DNA of 6,413 nt from Oscillospiraceae bacterium. GTDB lineage: Bacteria; Bacillota; Clostridia; Oscillospirales; Ruminococcaceae. The notes beneath the pieces were generated by a model. The model worked only from the letters and a program-made list of their open reading frames with translations, did no database searches and had not been told where the DNA came from. Made by a program: the position numbers and the translations under genes. The DNA lies in assembly GCA_017440425.1 (NCBI GenBank), contig JAFSHJ010000219.1:1-6413 (forward strand), written 5' to 3'. Shown in pieces: positions 1 to 6,126 of this stretch. Position 1 is the first letter of the stretch. Each line of letters starts with the position of its first letter.

Positions 1-852
1 ACGCATTCTTGTGCTGACACTATCTGCAAGTGCCAACAGTATGCTTTTCGCCTGCTCGGTATCGGTGACGTCCTCCTCCAGCGTTGTGGATACGCTATAG
101 CCTTTTGCCTCTTCCTTTTTGTCCGACACGGGGGTATCGTCGATCCCGTTGGCAAAGTTGTGCAGCTGTGCTCCCCATTTAACCCCAAGCACCGCTTCCA
201 CGTCCGCTTTCGACAGCTTTGCCAGCTCACCAACCGTGCGGATGCACATGTTTTTAAGTCTTTCTTCCGTGGCGTGTCCCACTGTGAACAGCTCGCCTAT
301 TGGCAGCGGCCACAGTTTTTGCTCTATCTCATGATCGAACAGCGTATGGACTTTATCCGGCTTTTCAAAATCGCTTGCCATTTTTGCCAGCAATTTATTG
401 CTGCCTATTCCCACGTTGACGGTAAAGCCCAACGTATCTCTTATCTCGTCTTTGATCTTGTATGCAATTTCGACCGGGTCCGGATATATCATTTCAGTCC
501 CGCTCATATCCAAAAAGCACTCATCTATAGAATATTTCTCCAGCACCGGTGCGTATTTGCCGCATATTTCCATGAATGCGGCTGAGTTCTTTTGATACAA
601 CAAAAAATCCGGCCTGAACAGCTGCAGCTCCGGACATTTCCGCAGCGCCATTCCCACAGGCTCGCCCGTTTTGACTCCGTATTTTTTCGCCGCTATGGAT
701 TTTGCCAGAATTATTCCCGTGCGTTTTTCTCTGTCGCCGCCAATGGCCGACGGTATCAATCGGATATCCTCTTCCCCGTTGGCAACCCTTTTCGCCGCTT
801 CCCAGGAGAGATAGGCGCTGTTTACGTCTACATGAAATATCAGTCGTTTCAT
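1..852 (-). CDS. dinB: DNA polymerase IV (Y-family translesion polymerase), 3' end cut off by the window
   Basis: Translesion DNA polymerase that extends past damaged template bases in the cytoplasm. I translated 284 codons from the ATG at 852-850 without a stop; the frame leaves the window at base 1, so the rest of the little-finger domain is missing. The N-terminus MKRLIFHVDVNSAYLSWE carries the first metal-binding Asp (D9) and the steric-gate aromatic (Y14). The palm motif SIDECFLD supplies D110 and E111, the other two catalytic acids. NVGIGSNKLLAKMAS (about 146-160) is the conserved Y-family segment, and TVGHATEERL with TVGELAKLS (about 190-213) is the helix-hairpin-helix thumb. All catalytic residues are present, so the visible part looks functional. 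The start is set by AGGAGG at 861-866, 8 nt before the ATG. It has its own promoter (888-916) and is separated from the hydrolase cluster by a terminator and a palindromic element. The family assignment is firm; Pol IV versus another Y-family subgroup is slightly less so. Confidence 0.95.
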   Translation of the reverse strand, partial: MKRLIFHVDVNSAYLSWEAAKRVANGEEDIRLIPSAIGGDREKRTGIILAKSIAAKKYGVKTGEPVGMALRKCPELQLFRPDFLLYQKNSAAFMEICGKYAPVLEKYSIDECFLDMSGTEMIYPDPVEIAYKIKDEIRDTLGFTVNVGIGSNKLLAKMASDFEKPDKVHTLFDHEIEQKLWPLPIGELFTVGHATEERLKNMCIRTVGELAKLSKADVEAVLGVKWGAQLHNFANGIDDTPVSDKKEEAKGYSVSTTLEEDVTDTEQAKSILLALADSVSTRMR

Positions 853-887
853 TTTTCTCCCCTCCTGCGATACATATGTTCTTTTTT

Positions 888-916
888 ATAATAACACATA
901 TCCCTTTTTTCGTCAA
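888..916 (-). promoter_or_regulatory. sigma-A type promoter for dinB
   Basis: Reading the minus strand, TTGACG (916-911) is followed by exactly 17 bases and then TATTAT (893-888). Each box matches five of six positions of the housekeeping consensus. Transcription would start near 880, leaving a leader of about 30 nt that contains the AGGAGG site. I saw no convincing SOS-box (LexA) palindrome overlapping it. Confidence 0.75.
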
Positions 917-950
917 CTGCTGTTCCCTTTTTGTGCGATGGCACTTTCAA

Positions 951-1055
951 CGCCCCAAACGCCCCAAGCATGATCCGCTGACACGGATCCGGCGGAGGTA
1001 TCCGCCGCTTCAAAACGGAAACTCCGTTTTGAAGATGCTTGGGGCATTTGGGGCG
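951..1055. repeat. four-armed gapless palindromic element (cloverleaf), copy 1
   Basis: A 105-base structure with four helices and no unpaired base at the junction. The outer stem pairs 951-971 with 1035-1055 (21 bp, one exception). Inside follow, edge to edge, hairpin 972-989 (6 bp, 6-nt loop), hairpin 990-1007 (7 bp, 4-nt loop) and hairpin 1008-1034 (12 bp, 3-nt loop). The only imperfect outer pair, 960/1046, is C/A on the plus strand but G/U in a minus-strand RNA. The element lies between the terminator of the hydrolase cluster and the dinB promoter, so it is probably outside both main transcripts. The ends read CGCCCC and GGGGCG. It is not a tRNA: no T-loop, anticodon or CCA context. It could be a dispersed repeat of MITE or REP type, a cruciform-forming site, or a structured RNA. 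Confidence 0.85.
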
Positions 1056-1101
1056 GGACGGCACCTTCCCTATACCGAAAGCACCAAAACCACAAGCAAC
1101 A

Positions 1102-1131
1102 AAAATGCCTCCGGCGAACCGAAGGCATTTT
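1102..1131 (-). terminator. rho-independent terminator ending the hydrolase cluster
   Basis: Minus-strand hairpin with arms AAAATGCCT (1131-1123) and AGGCATTTT (1110-1102), an inner CGG/CCG helix and a TTCG loop, running into TTTTTGTT. The arm mismatch C1111/A1122 on the plus strand becomes a G-U pair in minus-strand RNA, which supports use on that strand. It lies about 20 bases past the stop codon of the last hydrolase gene. Confidence 0.88.
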
Positions 1132-1150
1132 ATCACAAAGCTTGCAGATA

Positions 1151-1963
1151 TTATTTCTTTTTGCCTGCGCCATCGAGGAGACGGAAAGCATTGCCGTGAG
1201 CAATGAGCTTCTTCTCTTCCTCGGAGATGTGAGCAAAAGCGATGGAGGTGATAGAGATGGCGGGCTCGTTGTAAACAGCATAGCTGCCGAAAACAAGCTT
1301 CTCTGCGCCAACGATCTTGCAGAGATCTTCGATCTCATCGTATACCACCAGACCGTGAGTATCAACAAACAGGTTGTCGTATGCTTTGAGCATGGCCATA
1401 TAGTCGCGGTTGTGATAGAGTATCTTTGCATCGCCGCCATCAACAACGATCTTCATGTTGGGGTGACGCTTGCAGAGAGACTCGATGCCGTCCCAGGAAG
1501 TTTCAACGTGGGAGATGATGAGGGGCATATTGTAGCTTTCGAGGATCTCGTAAAACTCGCCGCAAACGGTATCGGAAAGGGAGTGATAGAATCTCTTGGG
1601 ATAAAGGCGAAGTGCAACAACGCCTGCCTTTGTCATTTTGTCAATGTATTCTTCAAAAGCCGGACCGGAGAACTGGGGATCCGGAGTTACGATGAGTGCG
1701 CCGAATACGTTGTCTGCAGGGTTGAGCAGCTCAACGAGACGACCGTTGCCGATGCCGGGGTCAACGGTTTTGGATGCGCCGTTGGTCATAAGTACGCCGG
1801 CGGTGCAAACCTTTCTTATCTGTTCAATGGCCTCAAACTTGCCGGGAGCCGGATAAAATCTTTCGATATCAAGGGGATCGTTCCAAAAGTTAAAGTCAAA
1901 AAAGTTGTACTGCTTTATAGCTTCTTCATAGCGTTCCTGCAGCATCTGTACGCTCTTGTTCAT
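1151..1963 (-). CDS. divergent amidohydrolase_2-like protein, probable metal-site-degenerate paralog
   Basis: A 270-aa cytosolic protein with no signal peptide or membrane segment; last gene of the hydrolase cluster. It reads as an amidohydrolase_2-type TIM barrel: strand-like blocks ALRLYP (117-122), PLIISHVE (147-154), KIVVDGGD (171-178), FVDTHG (199-204), LVFGS (223-227) and the family ending GNAFRLL (257-263). Against the three upstream paralogs, most metal-site positions are changed: where they have D-x-H-x-H this protein has DFNFW (23-27), the HP histidine is Y121, the MGH histidine falls at D175, and the ASD aspartate at Y228. Only the SH histidine, H152, is kept. The frame is intact, so it is not a decayed pseudogene; a non-catalytic or structurally rewired role is inferred. 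An excellent AAGGAGGT site lies 7 nt before the ATG, and 55 bp separate it from the previous gene. Family placement is moderately sure; function is unknown. Confidence 0.8.
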   Translation of the reverse strand: MNKSVQMLQERYEEAIKQYNFFDFNFWNDPLDIERFYPAPGKFEAIEQIRKVCTAGVLMTNGASKTVDPGIGNGRLVELLNPADNVFGALIVTPDPQFSGPAFEEYIDKMTKAGVVALRLYPKRFYHSLSDTVCGEFYEILESYNMPLIISHVETSWDGIESLCKRHPNMKIVVDGGDAKILYHNRDYMAMLKAYDNLFVDTHGLVVYDEIEDLCKIVGAEKLVFGSYAVYNEPAISITSIAFAHISEEEKKLIAHGNAFRLLDGAGKKK

Positions 1964-2018
1964 AATGTTACCTCCTTAAATTGAGAAACAAATCAAAGTT
2001 TTTCTGTGTTTTGCGGGG

Positions 2019-2795
2019 TTACTTTTCAGAAAGTCCAAAAACTTCCGCCGCATTGTCCCAAAAGATGCGCTCTTTGGTTTCCATGGGGATGTCTGCACCA
2101 AGCACTGTGCCGATGGTGGTGCGGGGATCCATCATGCAGTAATCGCTGGCGTAGAAAATACGTCTGTCGCCCACGTTGTCAACCAGATATTTGGCAAGTC
2201 CTGCTGCCACCAGGTCACCTGCCAGATCAAAATAGACCTGCGGGAAACGCTTGCCGACCTCAACTGCAGCGCGTACTCCGTTGTAGCGACCGCCTGAATG
2301 TCCCATAATAAAGGGGACTTCGGGATATTCCTCGAGATATTTTACAAAGGCCGTTGGGTGGGAATATTTCTGCTTGAAGTTTGTCAGCGAGAGATCCCAT
2401 GTGTGGGACATGATGGGAAGCTTGTTCTCTTTTGCAAACTCCCAGCTGGGACGGTATCTCTCGTCAGCCGCGTCAGTGTAGCTCATGGACGGATGGAACT
2501 TTATGCCGATGTATGCGGGATCCTTCTTGTGCTTCTCCATAAAATACAGAGAACGGTCTGTTTCGCGTGGATCGAAGAAATGGAACGCCATAATTCTTCC
2601 GCCGGACATCTCGTATGCCTTGGCAACCTCATCTTCGGCATATTCAAAATCATCGGCGCCAATGGCAATGTTGTGGGCACTGAATCCATAGAGAATGCCA
2701 ACCTCATCCATAACCTGAATCTGTTTTTCAATGTTGAACGGATAATTGCAATATCCTATTATCTCGCCCAAATGCATGTGAGTATCAATTATCAT
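2019..2795 (-). CDS. metal-dependent hydrolase, amidohydrolase_2 family, tandem paralog 3 of 3
   Basis: A 258-aa predicted cytosolic metal-dependent hydrolase (TIM-barrel amidohydrolase_2, the family of ACMSD and sugar lactonases). Visible site residues: DTHMH (4-8) gives H6 and H8; IGIKFHPS (96-103) gives K99 and H101; IMSHTW gives H131; FIMGHSGG gives H166; FYASDY gives D218. The C-terminal FWDNAAEVFGL is the usual family ending. All expected ligands are intact, so it should be catalytic. GGAGAG (2807-2802) precedes the ATG, and the gap to the previous gene is only 21 bp. By hand count it matches the first paralog (3632-4408) at about 56% of residues 1-90 but about 81% of 91-258, so the early loops have diverged most. 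The bond cleaved (amide, lactone or C-C) and the substrate cannot be read from sequence. Confidence 0.9.
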   Translation of the reverse strand: MIIDTHMHLGEIIGYCNYPFNIEKQIQVMDEVGILYGFSAHNIAIGADDFEYAEDEVAKAYEMSGGRIMAFHFFDPRETDRSLYFMEKHKKDPAYIGIKFHPSMSYTDAADERYRPSWEFAKENKLPIMSHTWDLSLTNFKQKYSHPTAFVKYLEEYPEVPFIMGHSGGRYNGVRAAVEVGKRFPQVYFDLAGDLVAAGLAKYLVDNVGDRRIFYASDYCMMDPRTTIGTVLGADIPMETKERIFWDNAAEVFGLSEK

Positions 2796-2816
2796 TATTA
2801 TCTCTCCAAATGCTCA

Positions 2817-3593
2817 TTATCTCTCTTTGAGGCCAAAGAATTCCGATGCATTGTCCCAAAAGATACGCTCTTTACTGGATGTTGGAATGTCAGCCCCAAG
2901 AACTGAGCCTATTGTAGTTCGCGGATCCATCATATTAAAGTCGCTGGCATAGAAGATACGTCTGTCTCCGATATTATTCACCAGATATTCCACCAGCTGT
3001 GCAATTTGAAGATCACCTGCAAGGTCGAAATAGACCTGCGGATAACGCTTTCCAATCTCAACTGCGTGACGGATTCCGTTGAAACGTCCTCCGGAGTGTC
3101 CCATAATAAAGGGAACATCGGGATATTCCTCAAGATATTTTACAAACGCCGTGGGGTGAGCATATTTCTGCTTGAAGTTGGTTTGGGAAAGATCCCAAGT
3201 GTGTGACATTATGGGCAGCTTGTGCTCTCTCGCATATTCCCAGCAAGCACGAAATCTCTCATCCGAAGCATCTGTATAGCACTGTGACGGATGTATCTTT
3301 ATCCCGATATATGCAGGATCATCTATGTGCTTTTCCATAAACGCAAGCGATCTCTCGGTAACGCGGGGATCGAAGAAATGGAACGCCATAATTCTTCCAT
3401 CGGATCTTTTGTAAGCATCGGCAGTATCCTCTTCCGCAAGTTCAAAGCTTGAACTGCACACGTTATATGTGTGTCCGCAGAACCCATACAGTATTTCCAG
3501 CTCGTCCATTGTCCTGAGCTGATTTTCTATATAGTCGGAATATGTGTAAAGATACGGTATTTTTCCGTAATGCATGTGAGTATCAATTATCAT
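2817..3593 (-). CDS. metal-dependent hydrolase, amidohydrolase_2 family, tandem paralog 2 of 3
   Basis: Middle member of the triplicated array, 258 aa, aligning without gaps to both neighbours. It keeps the whole metal and catalytic set: DTHMH (H6, H8), IGIKIHPS (K99, H101), IMSHTW (H131), FIMGHSGG (H166) and FYASDF (D218). It differs most from its neighbours in residues 9-60: it has YGKIPYLYTYSDY where the others have LG..IG..N.PF, and GHTYNVCSSSF in place of the HxxAI stretch. This suggests a different substrate pocket. It also has a slightly altered tail (FFGLKER rather than VFGLSEK). Translation probably uses AGGTG followed by a five-A spacer, a weaker site than its neighbours have. The 38-bp gap upstream and 21-bp gap downstream fit one mRNA. 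A 32-base stretch at 3367-3398 is identical to 2569-2600 in the next gene, a sign of recent copying or gene conversion. Confidence 0.9.
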   Translation of the reverse strand: MIIDTHMHYGKIPYLYTYSDYIENQLRTMDELEILYGFCGHTYNVCSSSFELAEEDTADAYKRSDGRIMAFHFFDPRVTERSLAFMEKHIDDPAYIGIKIHPSQCYTDASDERFRACWEYAREHKLPIMSHTWDLSQTNFKQKYAHPTAFVKYLEEYPDVPFIMGHSGGRFNGIRHAVEIGKRYPQVYFDLAGDLQIAQLVEYLVNNIGDRRIFYASDFNMMDPRTTIGSVLGADIPTSSKERIFWDNASEFFGLKER

Positions 3594-3631
3594 TTTTTCA
3601 CCTGTTCTGCATTATACCGTTTATCAAACAA

Positions 3632-4408
3632 TTATTTTTCGGAAAGTCCGAATACTTCCGCTGCGTTGTCCCAGAAGATGCGCTCTTTGGTTCTTACGGG
3701 GACGTTTGCACCGAGAACCGCACCGATCATTGTGCGGGGATCCATCATTGTGTAGTCGCTGGCGTAGAAAACGCGTTTATCTGTTACATTGTCAACAAGA
3801 TATTCAACCAGCTGTGCAATGTGAATATCGCCTGCAATGTCAAAATAGACCTGCGGGAAACGCTTACCCATCTCAACAGCAGCACGGATTCCGTTGAAAC
3901 GACCGCCGGAGTGTCCCATCACGAAGGGAACTTCGGGATATTCCTCAAGATATTTTGCAAATGCTGTGGGGTGAGAATATTTCTGCTTGAAGTTTGTGGG
4001 AGAGAGATCCCATGTGTGGGACATAATGGGGATCTTGTGGTTCTTTGCAAACTCCCAGCAGGGACGATATCTCTCGTCGGAAGCATCGGTGTAGTTCATA
4101 GACGGGTGGATCTTTATGCCGATGTAGCCGGGGTCATCTGCGTGCTTTTCCATAAAGCTCAAAGAACGCTCAATGGCACGGGGATCGTAATAATGATAGA
4201 AAAGAATTCTTCCGTTGGAAAGCTTGTATGCTTCCTCGTTTTCCTTTTCTGCCATTTCATATTCGTTGCCGTTGATCGCTACACCGTGGGGGCTGAGGCC
4301 GTAGAGCACGCCCAGCTCATCCATAAGCTCGATAAGCTCTTCAACCGGGAACGGATGATTGTAATGACCGATACTGAAACCAAGGTGCATGTGAGTATCA
4401 ATAATCAT
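3632..4408 (-). CDS. metal-dependent hydrolase, amidohydrolase_2 family, tandem paralog 1 of 3
   Basis: First gene of the hydrolase array, 258 aa, predicted cytosolic. Site residues as read: DTHMH (H6, H8), IGIKIHPS (K99, H101), IMSHTWDLS (H131), FVMGHSGG (H166) and FYASDY (D218), followed by MMDPRT (221-226) and IFWDNAAEVFGL (244-255). It is shorter than many amidohydrolase_2 proteins but complete at both ends. Where the other two have MAFHFFDPR it has LFYHYYDPR (69-77), one of few changes in the otherwise conserved core. Its ATG follows AAGGAGGAAG with good spacing. The 94-bp gap to the kinase gene holds a terminator and no clear promoter of its own, so expression may depend on read-through from the kinase. 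Substrate unknown; the context suggests sugar or glycoside breakdown. Confidence 0.9.
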   Translation of the reverse strand: MIIDTHMHLGFSIGHYNHPFPVEELIELMDELGVLYGLSPHGVAINGNEYEMAEKENEEAYKLSNGRILFYHYYDPRAIERSLSFMEKHADDPGYIGIKIHPSMNYTDASDERYRPCWEFAKNHKIPIMSHTWDLSPTNFKQKYSHPTAFAKYLEEYPEVPFVMGHSGGRFNGIRAAVEMGKRFPQVYFDIAGDIHIAQLVEYLVDNVTDKRVFYASDYTMMDPRTMIGAVLGANVPVRTKERIFWDNAAEVFGLSEK

Positions 4409-4453
4409 TTTTCTTCCTCCTTTTTTCTTTCTACATTCAACTTAATTCGCACA

Positions 4454-4489
4454 AAAACAGCTACGCGACTGCGTCGCAGTAGCCGTTTT
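4454..4489 (-). terminator. intrinsic terminator between the kinase and the hydrolase array
   Basis: Minus-strand arms AAAACGGCTAC (4489-4479) and GTAGCTGTTTT (4464-4454) enclose an inner TGCGAC/GTCGC helix and a short loop, with the T-run continuing TTTTTG. The pair 4459/4484 is A/C on the plus strand but U-G in minus-strand RNA, which supports use on the minus strand. It begins 13 bases after the kinase stop and would reduce or end transcription before the hydrolases. Confidence 0.8.
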
Positions 4490-4502
4490 GCATTAACGTT
4501 TA

Positions 4503-5900
4503 TTAAAGTCCCTGAAGCTTGGTGGGACGCTGTCCGGGTTTGCACTCGCCGAGCGCAACCAGCTGAAGCATCATGTTGCCTGCGCAGGAGGACTCGATGG
4601 GGCCGGTGAGGACCTCGAGACCGCTGTGCTTTTTGGTGAGGGCAACAAGGGTGGGATCCTTGGAACCGCCGCCGATGAGACGGATCCTCTTCTTTTCAAT
4701 GCCGGTCAGCTCGCTGAACTGCTTAACTGTCTCGGCATATTTTCTTGCAAGGCTGTTCATGATGGTGTTGTAGGTCTCAAACTGATCCTTGGGTGCTGCA
4801 AAACCTTTTTCTTCGCAAAGCTTGCCGATCTCGGCCTCCATATCCTGGTTCCAGGAGAGAGAGGGAGCTTCTGTATCGAAATAGGTCTCGATATCGGTGT
4901 GCTCTGCTGCATAGCCTTCCAGAGCAGGATAGCCGGGGAAGCGGCCTTCAGCCTCCCAACGGCGTTTGCACTGCTGGAACATCCACAGACCTGTTACGCC
5001 GCCTGTGATGATCCACTCGTTTCTTGCGCCGAGTCCGCTGCCAAGTCCGCAGCCGGGGGTGAGGAACTCTTTGGGGCATTTATCGGATACGCTGAGCATC
5101 ATGGACCATGTGCCGCTGCTGATCACGAGAGTCTCTTTGTCGTCACCGTCGGGAGCGGCATAGAGTGCGCTGGCTGTATCGTGACCTGCAACAAGTGCGA
5201 TCTTGGGACGGCAGCCGGTCTCTCTGAGTATTTCATCGCTGGCTTCACCGATAATCTGTCCGGGAGTTGCTGCCTCGGGGAAGATATCGGGAAGACCGAA
5301 TTTTTCTATAACTTCGTTGCTCCAGCACTTCTTCTCGTTATCATAGAGCAGAGAGAAGGAGGAGAGGGTGCAGTCGCAGGAAACAACGCCGCTCATATAA
5401 TAATAGAGCAGGTTGGGGATATAGAGCATGCTTGCTGCACTTTCGATCACTGCGGGAGACTCTTTCTTCTGTGCGTTGAGCTGGAAGAGGCTTGTTCCGG
5501 AGAATCCGGTGGTGCCGGTGCTGTTCCACAGCCAGTCTACCTTCTCGGGGTCTGCCATAAATGCGGCATGATCCTCGTGGGTGTAGCTGTCGCGGTAGCA
5601 TCTGGGCATTGCAAAGGGCTGTCCCTGCTTGCCGATGAGACCGAAATCCTGTGCCCAGCTGTCGATACCGATACACTCGGGAGCGCAACCTTCATCTACG
5701 CAAATTTTAAGTGCTTTTTTAATGTTTTCGTAAATTGCAAAAACATTCCACCACAGACGACCGTCAGCTGTCTCTACCGGACCGTTGGGGAATCTGAGAA
5801 TTTCTCTTGCGGAAAGGCACTCGCCGTCCCACTCGCCCAATACGCAACGTCCGTTGGATGCACCAAGGTCTACTGCCATCAAATAACGCTTGTCACTCAT
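4503..5900 (-). CDS. rhaB: L-rhamnulokinase-like FGGY-family carbohydrate kinase
   Basis: ATP-dependent sugar kinase, by family most likely phosphorylating L-rhamnulose (or a related ketose) to feed rhamnulose-1-phosphate aldolase; cytosolic. The protein is 465 aa from the ATG at 5900, against 489 for E. coli RhaB. Visible blocks, counted from this start: phosphate-binding VDLGASNGR (10-18); GIDSWAQDFGLI (78-89), the RhaB-type substrate block (E. coli GIDTWGVDF); CYRDS (101-105); GHDTASA (239-245) with the likely catalytic base D241; SSGTWS (261-266); GGVTGLWM (300-307); and the C-terminal adenine-side LIGGGSKDP (408-416). A GTG nine bases further upstream is open in frame, but it overlaps the GGAG ribosome site, so the ATG is preferred. 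It has its own promoter (6008-6036) and a leader of about 100 nt, and a terminator follows. No aldolase or isomerase is visible here, so rhamnulose rather than fuculose or another ketose is inferred from sequence style. Confidence 0.85.
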   Translation of the reverse strand: MSDKRYLMAVDLGASNGRCVLGEWDGECLSAREILRFPNGPVETADGRLWWNVFAIYENIKKALKICVDEGCAPECIGIDSWAQDFGLIGKQGQPFAMPRCYRDSYTHEDHAAFMADPEKVDWLWNSTGTTGFSGTSLFQLNAQKKESPAVIESAASMLYIPNLLYYYMSGVVSCDCTLSSFSLLYDNEKKCWSNEVIEKFGLPDIFPEAATPGQIIGEASDEILRETGCRPKIALVAGHDTASALYAAPDGDDKETLVISSGTWSMMLSVSDKCPKEFLTPGCGLGSGLGARNEWIITGGVTGLWMFQQCKRRWEAEGRFPGYPALEGYAAEHTDIETYFDTEAPSLSWNQDMEAEIGKLCEEKGFAAPKDQFETYNTIMNSLARKYAETVKQFSELTGIEKKRIRLIGGGSKDPTLVALTKKHSGLEVLTGPIESSCAGNMMLQLVALGECKPGQRPTKLQGL

Positions 5901-6001
5901 TTTTTTCACTCCGTTAATACCGACCGCATCGGCCTATTTTAACCGAACGGAAAACCCGCCGATTTATGGTCTTAGTTTTGCAGGAAAATACACACTTTCC
6001 T
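5901..6001 (-). promoter_or_regulatory. kinase 5' leader with competing hairpins
   Basis: Between the predicted start of transcription and the kinase ATG lie about 100 bases without a gene. ATCGGC (5963-5958) can pair with GCCGAT (5933-5928), or CCGA (5932-5929) can pair locally with TCGG (5923-5920). These two use the same bases and exclude each other, and the local hairpin ends just before the ribosome site. The same symmetric CCGA-N5-TCGG could equally be a repressor operator. I do not recognise a known riboswitch. Confidence 0.35.
5909..5912 (-). promoter_or_regulatory. ribosome binding site that fixes the kinase start
   Basis: GGAG (5912-5909) is followed by an 8-nt spacer, TGAAAAAA, and then ATG at 5900. 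The alternative GTG codon at 5909-5907 shares its first base with this GGAG, so it cannot be served by it. This argues for the shorter protein starting MSDKRY. Confidence 0.8.
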
Positions 6002-6007
6002 TTGTAT

Positions 6008-6036
6008 ATTTTATCACTCCCACAACCTTCCGTCAA
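6008..6036 (-). promoter_or_regulatory. sigma-A type promoter for the kinase
   Basis: On the minus strand, TTGACG (6036-6031), 17 bases, then TAAAAT (6013-6008): five of six matches in each box with ideal spacing. Transcription would start near 6001. Together with the in-window dinB promoter it shows the same TTGACG-17 pattern. Confidence 0.78.
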
Positions 6037-6126
6037 CCTTTTGGCGGCAAATAATGCAGATACGCTCAAATAAAAAATTCACCCATCCTCTCTTCTCTGC
6101 AGGCTGCTTTCGCTCCGCAAACAAAC

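Noticed and set aside
951..1055. tRNA or tmRNA-like gene, because of the cloverleaf shape
   Set aside because: There are no T-loop, D-loop or anticodon features, no bases between arms, and stems far too long.
1142..1984. Long plus-strand open frame of 280 codons opposite the last hydrolase gene
   Set aside because: It mirrors a minus-strand gene with strong family motifs, a perfect ribosome site and a terminator. The plus-strand product shows no family pattern and has no ribosome site.
3611..3616. TATAAT on the minus strand just before the middle paralog, as an internal promoter
   Set aside because: At 17 bases upstream there is only AAAAAT, no usable -35 box, and the gap is a short intergenic stretch of an operon.
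2019..4408. Repeats suggesting a CRISPR array
   Set aside because: The repeated stretches are homologous codons of three paralogous genes, spaced about 800 bases apart.
3542..4609. Plus-strand open frame of 355 codons opposite the first hydrolase paralog
   Set aside because: Similar shadow frames recur opposite the other paralogs because the real minus-strand genes are copies of each other.
5907..5909. GTG as the kinase start, adding three residues
   Set aside because: It overlaps the GGAG ribosome site; the ATG at 5900 has ideal 8-nt spacing.
4626..5942. Plus-strand open frame of 438 codons opposite the kinase
   Set aside because: The minus strand encodes a complete RhaB-type kinase with all motifs, promoter and terminator. 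The plus-strand product is Cys- and Ala-rich shadow sequence.
6070..6079. T-rich run on the minus strand as part of a terminator for the right-hand gene
   Set aside because: It lies nearly 50 bases past the cloverleaf and no hairpin directly precedes it.
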